Shown: positions 23,885 to 35,530, counted from the stretch's first letter. The stretch: DNA of 64,000 nt from Triglochin maritima (GCA_963682175.1 OY821779.1:4786501-4850500); one strand, 5' to 3'. Notes: generated from the letters alone by a model not told the origin. Numbers and translations: made by a program.

Positions 23885-25404
23885 ATGGCGGATCGAGCCA
23901 GGGAATGACGACGTACCCCCACTTGGTCGAGCCGAGAACGTAGAGCCGTCTTCCACTTGATCCCCAATTCCCCAGGTATGGCGCTTTTCGATCAATCGAG
24001 GCATCCTGGTGTGATTGCATGAGTTTGATTTTGAGGTAATTCCGTTTTAGGGAAATTGCTATTGAAGAAGCGTCGCAAAAAAAATGAATTTTTAGAATGT
24101 GTGTTGAATGAATTTTTAAAAATGAAACCACTGGATTTTGGTTGGGAGATACCCGAATTGAATGGCTATAGTTACTTGATTATTGTGTTGTGATTTGGAG
24201 GTAAATCAGTTTGATGCATTTGGAAGTTGGTTGGGTTGAGATTGTTGTTTGTTTTGCTGGGTTTTGACAAATTGGGCTTCCAATTGAAGAATTGGGATCA
24301 CTGGATTTTTTTAGGGGGGTTACATCCTGTTTAGTTTAGGTGGATTGGGATTCTGTACATGGAACTCATCACTTTTGTATTGGAGAATTGGGTCGGGAAA
24401 TTAAAAAAAATCATTTATTTATGAAATGTTGTCATCTAACTCTGTTTTTACATATGATTTGTTGTGTTTCTTGCTGAGATTTTGACATGTCAATTTAACA
24501 TATTATTAACCTTTGCTACTTCGTAGCCAACATTTTCGCTAACTGTGACGAAAAGAATATTTCTCTTTCTGTGCTATGTACGTAACTCTTACTAAAATGT
24601 GCCCAATTTTAGTATCAGAGATGGTTGTCAAATTTTTGGTGGCCTTCTTGAGTTAGATATTCGGCATTTGATTGTGGATACATTCTATCAGGAATTCTAA
24701 ATGAAGAAGTTCATGCTGTATAATTGTCATGATGAACTTCCACCATTAAGTGCTTGATATTGATTACAATTTTTTTGTTTGATGAATCTATGATCATTGG
24801 ACGGGGGGATAGTGTTCATACAATCATACTTGTAATTGTGGATAGCCAATGCCATACTTGCAATGTTATTAACTTCTTTGTATGATCTACCCATGATTAC
24901 TGAACAAGAGGGGCATTTCCTATATGCAATTACAAGAGAGCAGGAGTTTCTGACATTGAAGATCTTTTCTAATGTTGTGCATTGTGCTCTGTTAATTGAT
25001 CTGATGTTTCTCCTTAATATGATTTTCTCTCTCTCTTATCTTAACTTGGAGATGATACCCGTTGAAGTGGTTTTTGCAACTGGGAACCAAATGGTGTGTT
25101 TTTGTGGATAGTGTGCATACTACGTCTTTTTTTTTTCATTTTCCTCCATTTCCTGTTGTCTGATTTTCTCATTACCCAATGGGCAATGGCCCATATCGTC
25201 ATACATACTGATATTGTTACATGGCTGAGGGACAGAGGAAGACATTTGTATTGCTTCGTTCACCCTGCATATAACAGGCTCCAGCTTAACATACCTATGT
25301 GAATTTGCTGTTTTTTAGTCATAAATGTAAAACCATCTTGTACTTAGTGATTGGTTTCACTACACATTAACATAAGTGAGGATTTCCATTGTATCTTGCT
25401 GCAG
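23885..25404 (+). other. Possible 5' UTR exon and leader intron of the LIMYB-type gene
   Basis: CCCCAG/GTATGG at 23975/23976 is a good donor. TGCTGCAG at 25397-25404 is a good acceptor 9 nt before the coding ATG. A leader exon ending at 23975 would place a 1429-bp intron in the 5' UTR. A tiny uORF of 7 codons (23885-23908) lies in that exon. The interval holds no credible coding frame of its own. Confidence 0.45.
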
Positions 25405-25413
25405 ATATTTGTA

Positions 25414-26533
25414 ATGGAGAGCAAAGAATACATTCAGGATATTAATACCAGCAGACCAAAAAAAGAGAAAGGAAAAGAAAAGAGAGCTGGAGCATATAAG
25501 GTGAAGGCTGTGTGGGGTGATAGAAGGCATGCTCTTTTTGTCAGAATATGCTTGGAGCAGATGAGGTTAGGGAACAAACCCCATAACACCCTCAACAAGG
25601 AGGGTTATAAGAACCTAGAAAATGATTTCCTAAAAGAAACAGGACTACACTACAACAAGGCACAGTTTAAAAATCATTGGGACAATACAAAGCGAGACTG
25701 GAAGACATGGAATATACTGAAGAAATCAAATGAAGTTGGATGGGATGACAAAAAGAATACTTTCTCACAAACTCCTGAATGGTGGGATGATTTTGGAAAG
25801 GTATGTTCAACATATGGTTATAATTGTGTTGCCGTATTTTCATCCTTCCGTTAATTTCATGTTGTGATCTATCTCCTTGCAGCGATTTTCCGGTGGGGCA
25901 AAGTTTGCAGAGCAACCCCTTTCACATGTTGAGGAGTTAGATTTACTATTTGGGAGTACTGGAAAGTGTGACATGATGTTAATGCGTAACTCTGATGATA
26001 TATTGAGAAGGTGCAGCACTAGTTTACTAGATGAGGATACCATGGGTGAACAAAGTGAAAATTCGGAGGATAATGAGACTACTACGACTCCCACAGGATC
26101 AACTAATATTCTTCCATCTCCAATCTGCTCTGGTGGTCATTCTTCAACTCCTGTTGGGTTCACAAGTTTTGATGAAACCTATCAAGCATATCCCCTTCAA
26201 TGTCGTGAAAGCCAGCCTCACCTTCGACTGGTTGAGAAACGCTCGAAAGCTCCACCTTCACCAGGACTGGAGGTTAGCTTAAATCAAATGTGTGAACTTT
26301 TCACGAAAAGGAAAAGAATGCTACTCTCATCTGTAACTGAAGATCCAACACCAATCTCGAAGGCGGTGGATCTATTAAATGAAATAGTGGAGATCGAAAG
26401 GAACTCTGATGTATGGCTGTTTGCAGCGTCTCTTCTACGTGATCAATCCACAAGGGAGTTGTTTTTTGCCCTGGGAAATCCAGAAAGTAGAGGGGCTTGG
26501 ATAAAGCGAGAATATCGCTTGGCTGACAGATAG
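25414..26533 (+). CDS. Myb/SANT-like domain protein, LIMYB-type
   Basis: Two coding exons, 25414-25800 and 25883-26533, joined phase 0 across an 82-bp GTATGT...TTGCAG intron, encode 345 aa. A basic patch RPKKEKGKEKR (14-24) suggests nuclear import. Residues about 33-128 form a Myb/SANT-like DNA-binding domain (PF12776 type) with its spaced tryptophans, including FKNHWDNTKRDWKTWN and EWWDDF. A Ser/Thr-rich linker follows. The C-terminal segment (AVDLLNEIVEIE, LLRDQSTRELFFAL, W-KREY) matches the conserved tail of L10-interacting MYB-domain (LIMYB) proteins. This domain also occurs in the Myb-like partner of Harbinger transposons, but no Harbinger TIR was seen nearby, so it is treated as a host gene. 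It is probably a transcription regulator with unknown targets. Confidence 0.87.
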
Positions 26534-27602
26534 ATCATTACAGAAACTTCCATTTGGAGCTTATTTCTTGTCTAGAAACTTATTATTTGTGTTAGCATTT
26601 TTCTTTTGTCCAGCGTTTTATAATTTATAGGAAACATCTGCTTCTGATTGCTACACTTCCAATATTTGTACTACTGATTGAGTGATTGTTAGATGGACAC
26701 TAGAGTTCGGATGTTGATTATTTGTTGTATTTCGGCCCTTCGCTTTATTTTACACGATGAATGAGAAAATATTTGTTCATTCCACTGCCTTGCTATTATA
26801 TTTCTTTTGTGATAAATTCTATTTGGATTTGAATCCACTTTTACATCAGTATCTGGAAATTTGAAGTGAATAAATCTACGGGGTATGGTCGTGCTTAATG
26901 TGATTGTTCTTCCTGGTTCACTGAATGTGCGTTTCTTCTCAGTAGCTTTGTTCTCTCATGATCTCATGGTATATTCAAGACAGGAAGGCAGAATCACATA
27001 TTTAGCAAACTAAAAACAAATCGTTACGTTGGCACGAGATTATATCTCAACCCACAGTCTAGTTTTGTGAGACCTCACCTGGTTATAGTTATAGGTGAGC
27101 TCCATGCTGTGGTACATCAGCATACAGCCTCCATTGATTAATAGGTTCAAATTCTCCAATTAATATTTACCAGTATAATATGGGACTTATGTGTGTTACA
27201 TTTAAAATATTTATAAAAAACGTAATTTTTTTAAAAGCTTGTGTTTTCTTCGTGTATACTCTCGTAGAGTTTGGACAAGTACCTATGGTTTTTAATTATT
27301 TCCTTGATATAGCCTTATTTAATTAATCTGGAGGTATGAATGCCAATACCCCCGGCAACATTTACCAATTCTCTCCACATCAATATATTTTTTCCCCAAG
27401 ATTGCGATCAAAATTTGTGGAAATGGATGTCAAATCAAGTTCAAACCATGAGTTATTGCATCCACTTTGTATTCAAGGCATCACCTCCTGAAAAATAAAA
27501 TGTTGAAAAATGAGAGGAGTAAACCATGCAAGCCATGAGTTATTGCATACACCTTTAGTACATATTAAGTTATTAACTTTGCAAGCTGCTAAGGTCAAAG
27601 TT

Positions 27603-27629
27603 CCCCCCCCCCCCCCCCCCCCCCCCCCC
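27603..27629. repeat. C27 homopolymer
   Basis: Twenty-seven consecutive C residues. Such runs can form G-quadruplex DNA on the other strand and are prone to length error in sequencing. Confidence 0.9.
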
Positions 27630-27740
27630 ATGTTAAGGAAGCAAACTTCCATTGGAAATGGAGGTGCTGGGGACCCCTACTTCTCTTCCAATGCAGTATT
27701 GTAGTTAAGCCCTTAAATCTTGGGGTAGGTGCAGTCCAAT

Positions 27741-27838
27741 AGGCTGTGGTCCAGGACATTTCCAGAGCCAGGGAGGTGCTTCTTGTTTGAGGCTGTGGTC
27801 CAGGACATTTCCAGAGCCAGGCAGGAGCTTCTTGTTTG
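27741..27838 (+). repeat. Tandem duplication, 2 x 49 bp
   Basis: Units at 27741-27789 and 27790-27838 start AGGCTGTGGTCCAGGACATT and differ at about two positions. Confidence 0.92.
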
Positions 27839-27973
27839 TGGTAGGTGCACATCTAGATGTAGATCTAGTCCTCATGTCTAACATAATTTCTTATAATGTC
27901 ATAAAAGCTTGGATACCATTTTCCTTCTTCGGTGAGACAAATGTGGTCAGTATGGATGCCACAGACAGATAAA

Positions 27974-28816
27974 TGTTTCTAACAACACTACTAACAAGAT
28001 ACGAATTAAGTGCACAAGCAATATATTAAATATTACTACGGAAATTAAACTTCTAGTCTCTCTCAAACTTCTAGCAACAAACACACAAATAAGATGGAAA
28101 TCACAAGCAAAACACAAACACACCTGAAGTAAACCACGACACACGTGTTTTACAAGGTTCGGCAACGTACCTACGTCCTTAGGGAGTCTCATGCAGATTT
28201 CCTTTCCTTTCTTGCACTTCTCCAACAAGAGAAGTCACCGAGATTACAAACGTTTGAAAGTCATAGATCTCTGAAAGCCCTCTAGATCTCTTTAGCCTAA
28301 TCTCTCTCAAGGAAGTAAGTATTATGTGCTATATTACAAAATTAGGGTGAAAATCCCCCTTTTATAATAGACTAAAATCGTACAAAGAAACAAGCAGATC
28401 GTAGGCAAAATCGTCTGCAATGGTCGACCGGTGCACGGTTTTGTGCATAACCACCAACATTCATTCGGCCGTTCCGTGCTTCTCAACAGTGTTTGGGAGA
28501 CTCTGGAAGTTTCCGGTCAACCGTTTGCCGAGCATCGCTCCACCGTTCCGCACTTCGTTCTGAGCCCCAGAAGACTCTGGAAGTTTTCGGTCGACCGCGT
28601 GCCCCGCATCGGTCTACCAATCCTCGCTTCGGTCTGAGCTCTGAAGGCTCTGGAAGTTTCTGGTCGACCGCGTGCCCAACACCGGTCGACCGAAACTCAC
28701 TGTTCGACGAATCCTGGTACGCTCTAGAAATTTCCGGTCGACCGCTACTTAAGTTCCGGTCGACCGAATCTCCGTGTTTTCCTGTACTTAACAAATCTAC
28801 AAACCATATATCAACA
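27974..28816 (-). mobile_element. Solo LTR (TSD ATAAA), probably copia-type
   Basis: The 843-bp sequence starts TGTTTCTAACAACAC and ends ATATATCAACA, with the direct repeat ATAAA at 27969-27973 and 28817-28821. A minus-strand TATA box (TATTATAAAAGG) near 28360-28371 sets the orientation. A TTTTACAAGGTTCGGCAAC word links it to the solo LTRs at 33685 and 36111. It bears its own CGGTCGACCG array on the upstream (U3) side of the TATA box. Copia assignment is an inference from LTR style only. Confidence 0.72.
28425..28762. repeat. CGGTCGACCG palindrome array in solo LTR
   Basis: At least four exact decamers and several degenerate copies (GGTCGACCGG, GGTCAACCG, GGTCTACC) over about 340 bp, around 60-80 bp apart, in partly tandem 80-bp units that contain a CTCTGGAAGTTT word. 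Confidence 0.85.
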
Positions 28817-28821
28817 ATAAA

Positions 28822-29751
28822 TTGACGTGACCGAGAACGAATCTCATGCACCACTAAATATGCCCTAAGGTGGTAGACCGAGAACGAAGAATTTACATCC
28901 TCTGTTTGGGAACCATACCCTGAGGTGTGATGTCATCACATTGTAGTTGTTTTACATGCTTTAGTCTATTATTATCTGGACTAGGCACTTGCTCATCTTG
29001 AAGTTTTTGTGATTTTGCACCCGACCTCACATGGATACATGTCTCCGTGATTACAAAACATGCCTAAGTCTAGCTAAAACGTAGCTACAGAATTAAGCGT
29101 GTGATTCTCTAATCTTAGGCTAGTACGTACGGTCTCATATATATATTGGCCTTATTATTATGGCTATGGCTAATATAAACTACTAGTTTAAAAACTGTAA
29201 CCTTTTGATAATTCCATCAGAACAACATGTGCCATCACCTTGTTTTCCTCTCTTTATCGATCTAAAGGATATTTCTATTGACATCAGATGGTCCCATAAC
29301 TAAATCTTGGGGGTTTTGTTCCTGGTCCCATCATAACTAATCCCACTTGTTGAAGCCCAATTTTAATACAGTGTAATGTTAAGCATAGAGAATCCCATGG
29401 GAAGTTTAATTGGCCCAACTATATATTTTGAAATGATATAAGTTGGCGGAATCTAGAACCACGTACTTGAATGGTCAATGGGTGAGAGAATATATATTTG
29501 ACTTAATGATATTGGAATTGGGAGTTAAGGACAATTATATTACATGGGTCTGTGAGCACAAAGCAAAACTAGTCGCCAAGTTGCTGAGGCAAGTTGGAGC
29601 CTTGGAAATGAGGTCATGTATGGAGTCACATATTGGTGGAGTGACCGTCCTGTTACTATTTTGATAATTAATCTATGTCATACTTTCCTCTCCTATTCAT
29701 CACTCATAAAAAGTAACGCTCAAATAAAAAGGAAACTGAGTAGCATAAAGC
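28822..29751. other. Intergenic region, nothing recognised
   Basis: AT-rich sequence. A 73-codon frame at 29443-29664 has no recognisable domain. No TE ends were seen. Confidence 0.45.
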
Positions 29752-29904
29752 AAAATTATTATTCGTCGTCAGAAAACTACTTAAATTGTTCCAACAATTA
29801 CCATTTTACCATTCACAAATCATTTAATACTTATTTCGTCTCGTCTCTTAAAATAAAATTTCTACCTACGTTTTCCTCATTTTCCCAGTACCAACACCAC
29901 GAAA

Positions 29905-30140
29905 ATGACTGACGAATCGTCTGAATTTGGTGAAGTATGCCCAGCAAAAAAGATAAATTCGGGTCGAGCGTTTGGGTAAAACACCACACCCCCTCATGGA
30001 GGAGGTGTCTGTCTAAGACAGCCGTCCAAAAATAAAAACATTCTTAAATTTATACGGTGTGTTATCTTAAATTATCTGAGGTTCCGTTGCAAGATTTCGG
30101 TGGTAACATATTGGATTACAATGAAATTTTTGCAAGTGAT
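29905..30140 (+). pseudogene. MURA-like 5' fragment in the small MULE
   Basis: Exon 1 reads MTDESSEFGE (29905-29934) with donor GTATGC. Exon 2 starts near 30080 and reads VPLQDFGGNILDYNEIF, closely matching VPLQDFGGDGVDYSELF of the large element. The normal acceptor CAG has become GAG, which still ends in AG. No transposase domain follows. Confidence 0.75.
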
Positions 30141-30330
30141 AAAAATTCAAAACTTTCCATATGCAACCATTTTAAGATCCAAAAAATTTCCAAGGGAACC
30201 CCCGATCGACCTGTCAATGTGGTATTTGGCAAAACTTTCGGACTTACAAAAAAACTCATTGTAATCCACCATATTAATACCAAAAAACTTGGAACGGAAC
30301 CTGAAATAATTTGAGATAACACACCGTATA
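30051..30330. repeat. Inverted duplication (hairpin) of MURA-like exon 2
   Basis: The arm 30051-30140 and the reverse complement of 30241-30330 align along about 90 bp with roughly three quarters identity. Both start TATACGGTGTGTTATCT and both contain GGTTCCGTT and GGATTACAATGA. The loop is about 100 bp. Both arms match the coding exon at 20980-21050 of the large element. A transcript through this region would fold into a long imperfect hairpin. Confidence 0.85.
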
Positions 30331-30371
30331 ATTTTTTAATTTAAAAAATAGGGGCATCTAAGTCAGACGCC

Positions 30372-30392
30372 GGGGGGGGGGGGGGGGGGGGG
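30372..30392. repeat. G21 homopolymer
   Basis: Twenty-one consecutive G residues within a GC-rich palindromic block (GACGCC...GGACGCCCC). The block corresponds to the hairpin cluster of PMD intron 1 in the large element. Confidence 0.88.
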
Positions 30393-30451
30393 CTCCGACG
30401 GACGCCCCCTAATTTTTTTATTTTTTATTAAAAAGAAGTTTGACATTTTAC

Positions 30452-30505
30452 CATATTCAAGTACACCAGGCCGTCCGTTGTCTCATTTCCTGACCTCCGA
30501 AATAT
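30452..30505 (-). pseudogene. PMD exon 1 remnant in the small MULE
   Basis: On the minus strand the sequence matches PMD exon 1 of the large element with the same 54-nt length and a GTAAAA donor (shared words TCGGAGG, CAGG-AA, GCGGAC-like). The start codon is ATA, so the exon is dead. Confidence 0.68.
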
Positions 30506-30664
30506 TATTTTTTATGATTATGAGAAGAAGATGGAGAGAGAAGTGGTAGGAGAGTGGTGGTCAGAGAGTGAAATGTCGAGACATATGAGTAGAAATGAAA
30601 GAAAGACAAAACGGTAATTCGCACGGACGATTTAAGTAATTTTCCGACGACGAATAACAATTCA

Positions 30665-31898
30665 GAATAAAAATTCATGTCACAAAGTTCCCTTGTTAAC
30701 GTATCTGAATTGTATAAACACAGAGGGTTGGTTATTAACCACAAAACGACCCAAAGTCTGCAAATTAAATTACCATAGTCAAACTACAATAGGTCGCCAA
30801 CAAAACACTGAATACAAGGTATGTTAACATCTTATAACTTAGAAGTTATATGGCATGCATTAAATGTTGACACAAAAAATATTTTTTTTACTGAGTTGTG
30901 CATTGCCAATTCCTCGGTACCACTTAGCTACTCAAGTCGACTACTGTATATCCCGACTAGTATATGTATTAGTTGGGTGACTATAGGATGTGCGTTAATT
31001 ATCCAAAAAAAACAGACCATTTAAACTATAAAAAAACAAAAAAAACTATAGGATGTGCTCTTAAGTTACACCCTCAAAATAAACCTATGGTTGGCATAAT
31101 TTAGGTACCCCACGATCCACGTTAATAACTAATATTAACCCCTAAAAGTTATAAAAGAATTAAATAACACATGGAAAGGTTTTGGTACCCATAAGCTTCT
31201 TCTATGTCATATCCTTTTGTAAGTTTGGCATAATTTGGGTATGCCGTATGCCAAATAGAAATTGCGTAAGACATGCATTAGTTTTAACTTCTAATTAAAC
31301 GAGACCATAACCAAATTCTATATATATACATATATATCGTAAATATAAAATCAATATTTTTCAAGTCCTCCTGATACAACCGATACTGTTCGTATTAAAA
31401 GCCAAAAACAGGCACACGCAAAACTGAACATATATGCATATTTAAATTCCTAGAATGAAGTTAGAACGTTTTCTCTAAAAAAATAGAGTATGATTACTTG
31501 ATTAGACCAATCTTAAGAGATTGATTGTTCGATGGCCTACCCTATCGGAGTTGAACTGTCCATGGACAAGAAAGAACTGAGTAGACGAGTGCCGGCGAAA
31601 AGACATTTGCTTTTTTTGGAAGACACGTTTGCTTTGGGAGCACAACGAAAAACTGCCTACGAATTGGGGGCTAACGCCTAAACTAACTAACTAATTAACC
31701 ATAATAATTGACATGTTGGTGTTTTATTAATTTTCTTTTTTGGAAAGTTCTCTAAACATTGGAATTAAATATAGTATATTAGTATGCACGGCAACTTAAG
31801 CACATTCGACATTATACGTGTCAATATGGCATTACTTTTTGTATTATTTTTTTCATCCAACATGCTAACAATTTGATTTACAAAAGTGATATGATTTT
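30665..31898. other. AT-rich intergenic region
   Basis: Only short random frames, and no repeat ends recognised. Confidence 0.45.
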
Positions 31899-32465
31899 AA
31901 AAGGAAAATTTGATTTTCTATGCGTCAAGTCACCAAACTTCTGGAAGGAACTTCCACTTTGACATCCGCTGAATAATATGTTTATCTTTCTACTTCTTCC
32001 CAAAATACTTCTGCCTAAATTGTGAGATCATTAACATCTTCTGGAACTCTCTCTCTATGTCTCGATATTTTAAATTGTTTTAGAAATCGATCGGGTTCAA
32101 TGTTACTCAACAGTACGCGATAAGTAGTGTGGGTCGATGTGTATGGTCGATAGTTATACTTGGCTATACTTCGGTTGAACTCGACATGTGTTATATAGAA
32201 ACTCGATATAGGCTCGACTGCGCTCAATGATCAGCTGATAAATGTTCACATGTCGAAGTGAAACGTCCCATGATGAGATGTTTCACTTTGGCAATGGACG
32301 AATTTTTATTATGCGAAGAGACGCAACCGTTCGACATTCATTCATTTTGAAGGCACAACCTTTCATTATTGCAGAAGGTGTGCAACCCTTCATTACAGGG
32401 TTTATAAAATCAGAGATTATGATGTCTTCCATTTAGTTGTGTATTCGATCCCTCTCCCCATTTAG

Positions 32466-32882
32466 TTGTGTATTCGATTCGTCACCCCCACCAAAAAAAG
32501 GGTCTTCCAACACAATGCCAACGACAACTACTCTGACGAAGCTGAGCACATACTCGGTGGACCAATATGGGGAGGTTGTCCCCCCGTTGAAATACTGGGA
32601 GTTTTACCTCTACCCTATCGCACTTGTAGGTGCGGTTTGAAGGTAACGAAGTTGTGGTCCAACACTCCGAACAAGATTAGCAAAAAGTTCTATGCATGTG
32701 GCTCCTCGAAGCCAACCCTTCGGTGTCGGTACTTCGTTTGGGACAATGGAACACTGGTACCACTGGTGCATAAACCCGACCAAAGAGTAAAGGACCCAGA
32801 GATGTGTAAGATTCTTTGGAAGACTGCTACGTTGAGTCAGAGCCAAGAGATAAACAAAACTATCTTTTGGGTTTGCAGATGA
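32466..32882 (+). pseudogene. GRF-type zinc finger gene remnant
   Basis: A 138-codon open frame lacking an ATG. It contains a GRF-type zinc finger: RTCRCGLKVTKLWS, then KFYACG, then CRYFVWDNG. This matches the C-x-C-G ... FY-x-C ... C-x-FVWD pattern of PF06839. An ATG at 32515 lies in another frame that would need a shift near 32600-32620 to join the finger. GRF fingers bind single-stranded nucleic acid in DNA-repair and RNA proteins, and isolated copies are common in plant transposon-associated genes. The frame breaks suggest a relic. Confidence 0.6.
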
Positions 32883-33052
32883 CATCTGAGTAGATCATTC
32901 TCTTCCAATTGATTTGGAAGTGATTTATAATTTTTGTGTGTTTGTGTTTGTGATATCTCATTGTTCTCTCCTTGCACCTCAGTAATAGTTCAATAATAAC
33001 TTGTTCTTAGCTCATGTTTGGGTTTGTGTTTTTTGTTTGTCTTTGTGTTTAT

Positions 33053-33679
33053 GTTTGCGATCTCTCATTGTTTTCTCATTTTACCTCGATAGTAGTTCGA
33101 TAATAACTCGATTGTCTATGACTTAAACGAACAATCATTTATTTGAATTTTTTCAAACGAACAGTCTGAATGAAGTTTCTCTCCTTATTCTCTCATTTTA
33201 CCTCGATAACAGTTCGATAATAACTCCATTGTCTATGACTTAAATGAACAATCATTTATTTTTCAAACGAATAGTCTGAATGAAGTTTCTCTCATTGTTC
33301 TCTCCTAGTACATCGCTAGTAGTTCGATAATAATTTGATGATCTACGACTTAAACGAACAATCATTTATTTGAAAATTTTCAAACGAACAGTCTGAATGA
33401 AGTTTCTCTCATTGTTCTCTCCTAGTACATCGCTAGTAGTTTGATAATAACTCGATGATCTACGACTTAAACGAACAATCATTTATTCGAATTTTTTCAA
33501 AAGAACAGTATGAAGTTTCTCTCGTTGTTCTCTCATAGTACATCGCTAGTAGTTCAATAATAACTCGATGATCTATGACTTAAATGAACAATCATTTATT
33601 TGAATTTTCTCAAAAGAACAGTCTGAAGTTTCTCTCCATGTGCTCTCATAGAACCTCGATAGTAGTTCCATAATAACTC
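33053..33679 (+). repeat. Minisatellite, about 113-bp unit, left part
   Basis: Five to six tandem units start near 33053, 33178, 33289, 33406, 33519 and 33632. Each has TCTCTC, a CATCGCTAGTAGTTCGATAA block, ACGACTTAAACGAACAATCA and AACAGTCTGAA. The array is cut by the solo LTR at 33685 and resumes at 35241. Confidence 0.9.
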
Positions 33680-33684
33680 GATAA

Positions 33685-35240
33685 TGTATGATCAATGTAA
33701 TGGCTTCTAATCCTAATTAATGCTATTAATTCTCTACTCGATTAAGCAAGTAAAATGCACAACAGAAACAACAATCATATGCAATTAGAGAAATAAATTA
33801 ATGCAAACCACAAAGGAAGACTCGAGGATTTTTACAGAGGTTCGGCCACCCGCCTACATCCTCTCTTACAAAGTCCACACTACACTTACAGCTCCGCTCG
33901 TGTCTTCACTATCCGTTCCCCGTTCCGGGTCGGGAGACAACACCTTTTACAAGTCTTCAAACTCGCGAACAACCTTTGCCGAGTTTGACTTCTTCTCTCA
34001 CAATCCGAGAGGATCACTTCGGACTCTCACCGAAGTCTATGCTCTGTCTTGGGCTTTCTCCAAGACCCTTGCTAGTTTACAGCAAACGAGTGGAACAACA
34101 CTCTAGCTTGAGCACATTTTGAGTAGGATTTGGTTATGATCAAATGTGTGAAAGTTTAAGGCTTAGAATGTGTGGATTTGAAGCTTTTGGGATTGTGAGA
34201 CTTCTCTCTAATGTATGGAACAATTGTGTGAAGGAGAGTTGTCTAAACAAAGTGTTCAATCATCTATTTATAAGATCCTAAGGTGTTATAGCCGTTGGGG
34301 ATTAAGGAGGTAAGTTTTTGTGTAAGAAACACAAAACAGTGAAGTACAGGTCACAATTCAGAACAAAATCGGTCGACCGAATCAGGCATGCTGGTCGGTC
34401 GGCCGGTCAAATCTGGCTATAACTTAAGTTTACTTAAGTGAACGATCGAACTAAATTGGGGATCGGTCGATCATTCTAAGGGTTTTGGTCTGGAAAAAGA
34501 TGGATCGGTCGAACTAAGCGAATGGTTGGTTCGATCGGAAATTTCCAGGCACTTTTGGGTAAAAGAAGAAAAAGAGTTTCGGTCGACCGCAATATAGGAG
34601 ACGTTCGACCAGAAATTTCCAGAGTGTTCAGGGTGACGAAGGTTTGTTTAATAGGTCGACCGCTAGGTATATATCGGTCGACCGAAAGTCATGGAAATTT
34701 GGGGTTTCGGGAAATCCGACTGTTGTAGAAAACGACAAATCTAACGGTCAAGTGACACATGTAGATGGTCAGACGAAAAGGATAAAACGGTCGACTGGTT
34801 CAACACTAAGCAAAAATATTAACAGACCCAATCAGTCGAACTTAGAACTTGTTCTAGTCGACCAATTTGGCGCTGACAGATCAAGTTTGGTTTAAGTGTT
34901 TTCCGGTCCTAGTTTGGGTGATCTATTGAAGTCCAGTTGTTGTGAAATTTTGTGTGTAACTTCTATAGGGAACCTAATGTGTATGTGACTAGTTATTTAC
35001 TCTTGTATGCTCAATTACACAATGTTCCTAAGACTCAAAAGAATACAAAATACATGTCTTCATTTGCACTTGATTACATGTATTGACTTGAATCTTTTCT
35101 TTCTTTAGTCTTGATCACTTGTAGAAGTTAGCACAATACAATATATATGTTATGCAATATTGTGCTACTCTACATTGATTATAATTTTAAGATTAGGTTG
35201 ATTAAATCATCAAAACATAGATTAATGCCAAAAACCGACA
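33685..35240 (-). mobile_element. Solo LTR in the minisatellite (TSD GATAA)
   Basis: A 1556-bp sequence from TGTATGATC to AAAACCGACA with the perfect TSD GATAA at 33680-33684 and 35241-35245. The minisatellite reads continuously across the insertion when it is removed. A minus-strand TATA box (CTTATAAATAG, 34264-34274) gives the orientation. It is the same type as the solo LTR at 36111-39406, sharing AGGTTCGGCCAC and the ATCATCAAAACATAGATTAA end. Probably copia by style. Confidence 0.9.
34370..34862. repeat. CGGTCGACCG palindrome array, U3 side
   Basis: Three exact decamers (near 34370, 34578, 34674) with many degenerate copies such as GGTCGGTCGGCC, GGTCGATC and GGTCGACTGG. It lies upstream of the TATA box on the coding strand of the LTR. 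Confidence 0.8.
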
Positions 35241-35530
35241 GATAATAGCTCGATGGTCTATGACTTGAACAAACCATCATTTAGGCGAATTTTTCAAACG
35301 AACAGTCTGAAGTTTATCTCATTGTTCTATCCTAGTACATCGATAGTAGTTCGATAATAACTCGATAATAGCTCCATGGCCTACGACTTAAACGAACAAT
35401 CATTTATTTGAATCTTTTTAGGATTTAGGGTTTAACAAAAATTCAGTTCGATAATAACTCGATGACCTATAGCCTAAACGAACAATCATTTAGATAAATC
35501 TTTCAAACAAATAGTCGAAGTTTCTGTCAT
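35241..35530 (+). repeat. Minisatellite, right part
   Basis: Two to three more units of the 113-bp repeat after the LTR, more diverged than those on the left. Confidence 0.8.

Larger units (their letters stand above)
26534..27968. other. Intergenic region with simple repeats
   Basis: Apart from the C homopolymer and the 49-bp tandem duplication listed separately, only AT-rich sequence without genes. A GGTTCAAATTC word near 27146 resembles a tRNA B box, but no matching A box was found. Confidence 0.45.
29752..30664. mobile_element. Deletion derivative of the PMD-MULE family
   Basis: A 913-bp element whose ends match the TIRs of the PMD element (left TTATTCGTCGTCAGAAAACT; right, reversed, TTATTCGTCGTCGGAAAATT, both leading into ACTTAAAT). 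Just inside the left end lies exon 1 of the MURA-like gene (ATG 153 bp from the end, same 10-codon length). Inside the right end lies exon 1 of the PMD gene (same 54-nt length, inverted). The middle holds an inverted duplication of MURA-like exon 2. Candidate 9-bp flanks (GCATAAAGC and GAATAAAAA) match only partly. It shows that the two-gene layout belongs to a family and is not a chance capture. Confidence 0.82.

Noticed and set aside
24836..25302. ORFs of 91 and 68 codons upstream of the Myb/SANT-like gene
   Set aside because: Hydrophobic AT-rich frames in the probable leader intron, with no coherent domain.
27090..27160. Possible second SINE or tRNA fragment with GGTTCAAATTC
   Set aside because: A B-box-like word exists but no acceptable A box at the right distance and no A-rich tail or TSD.
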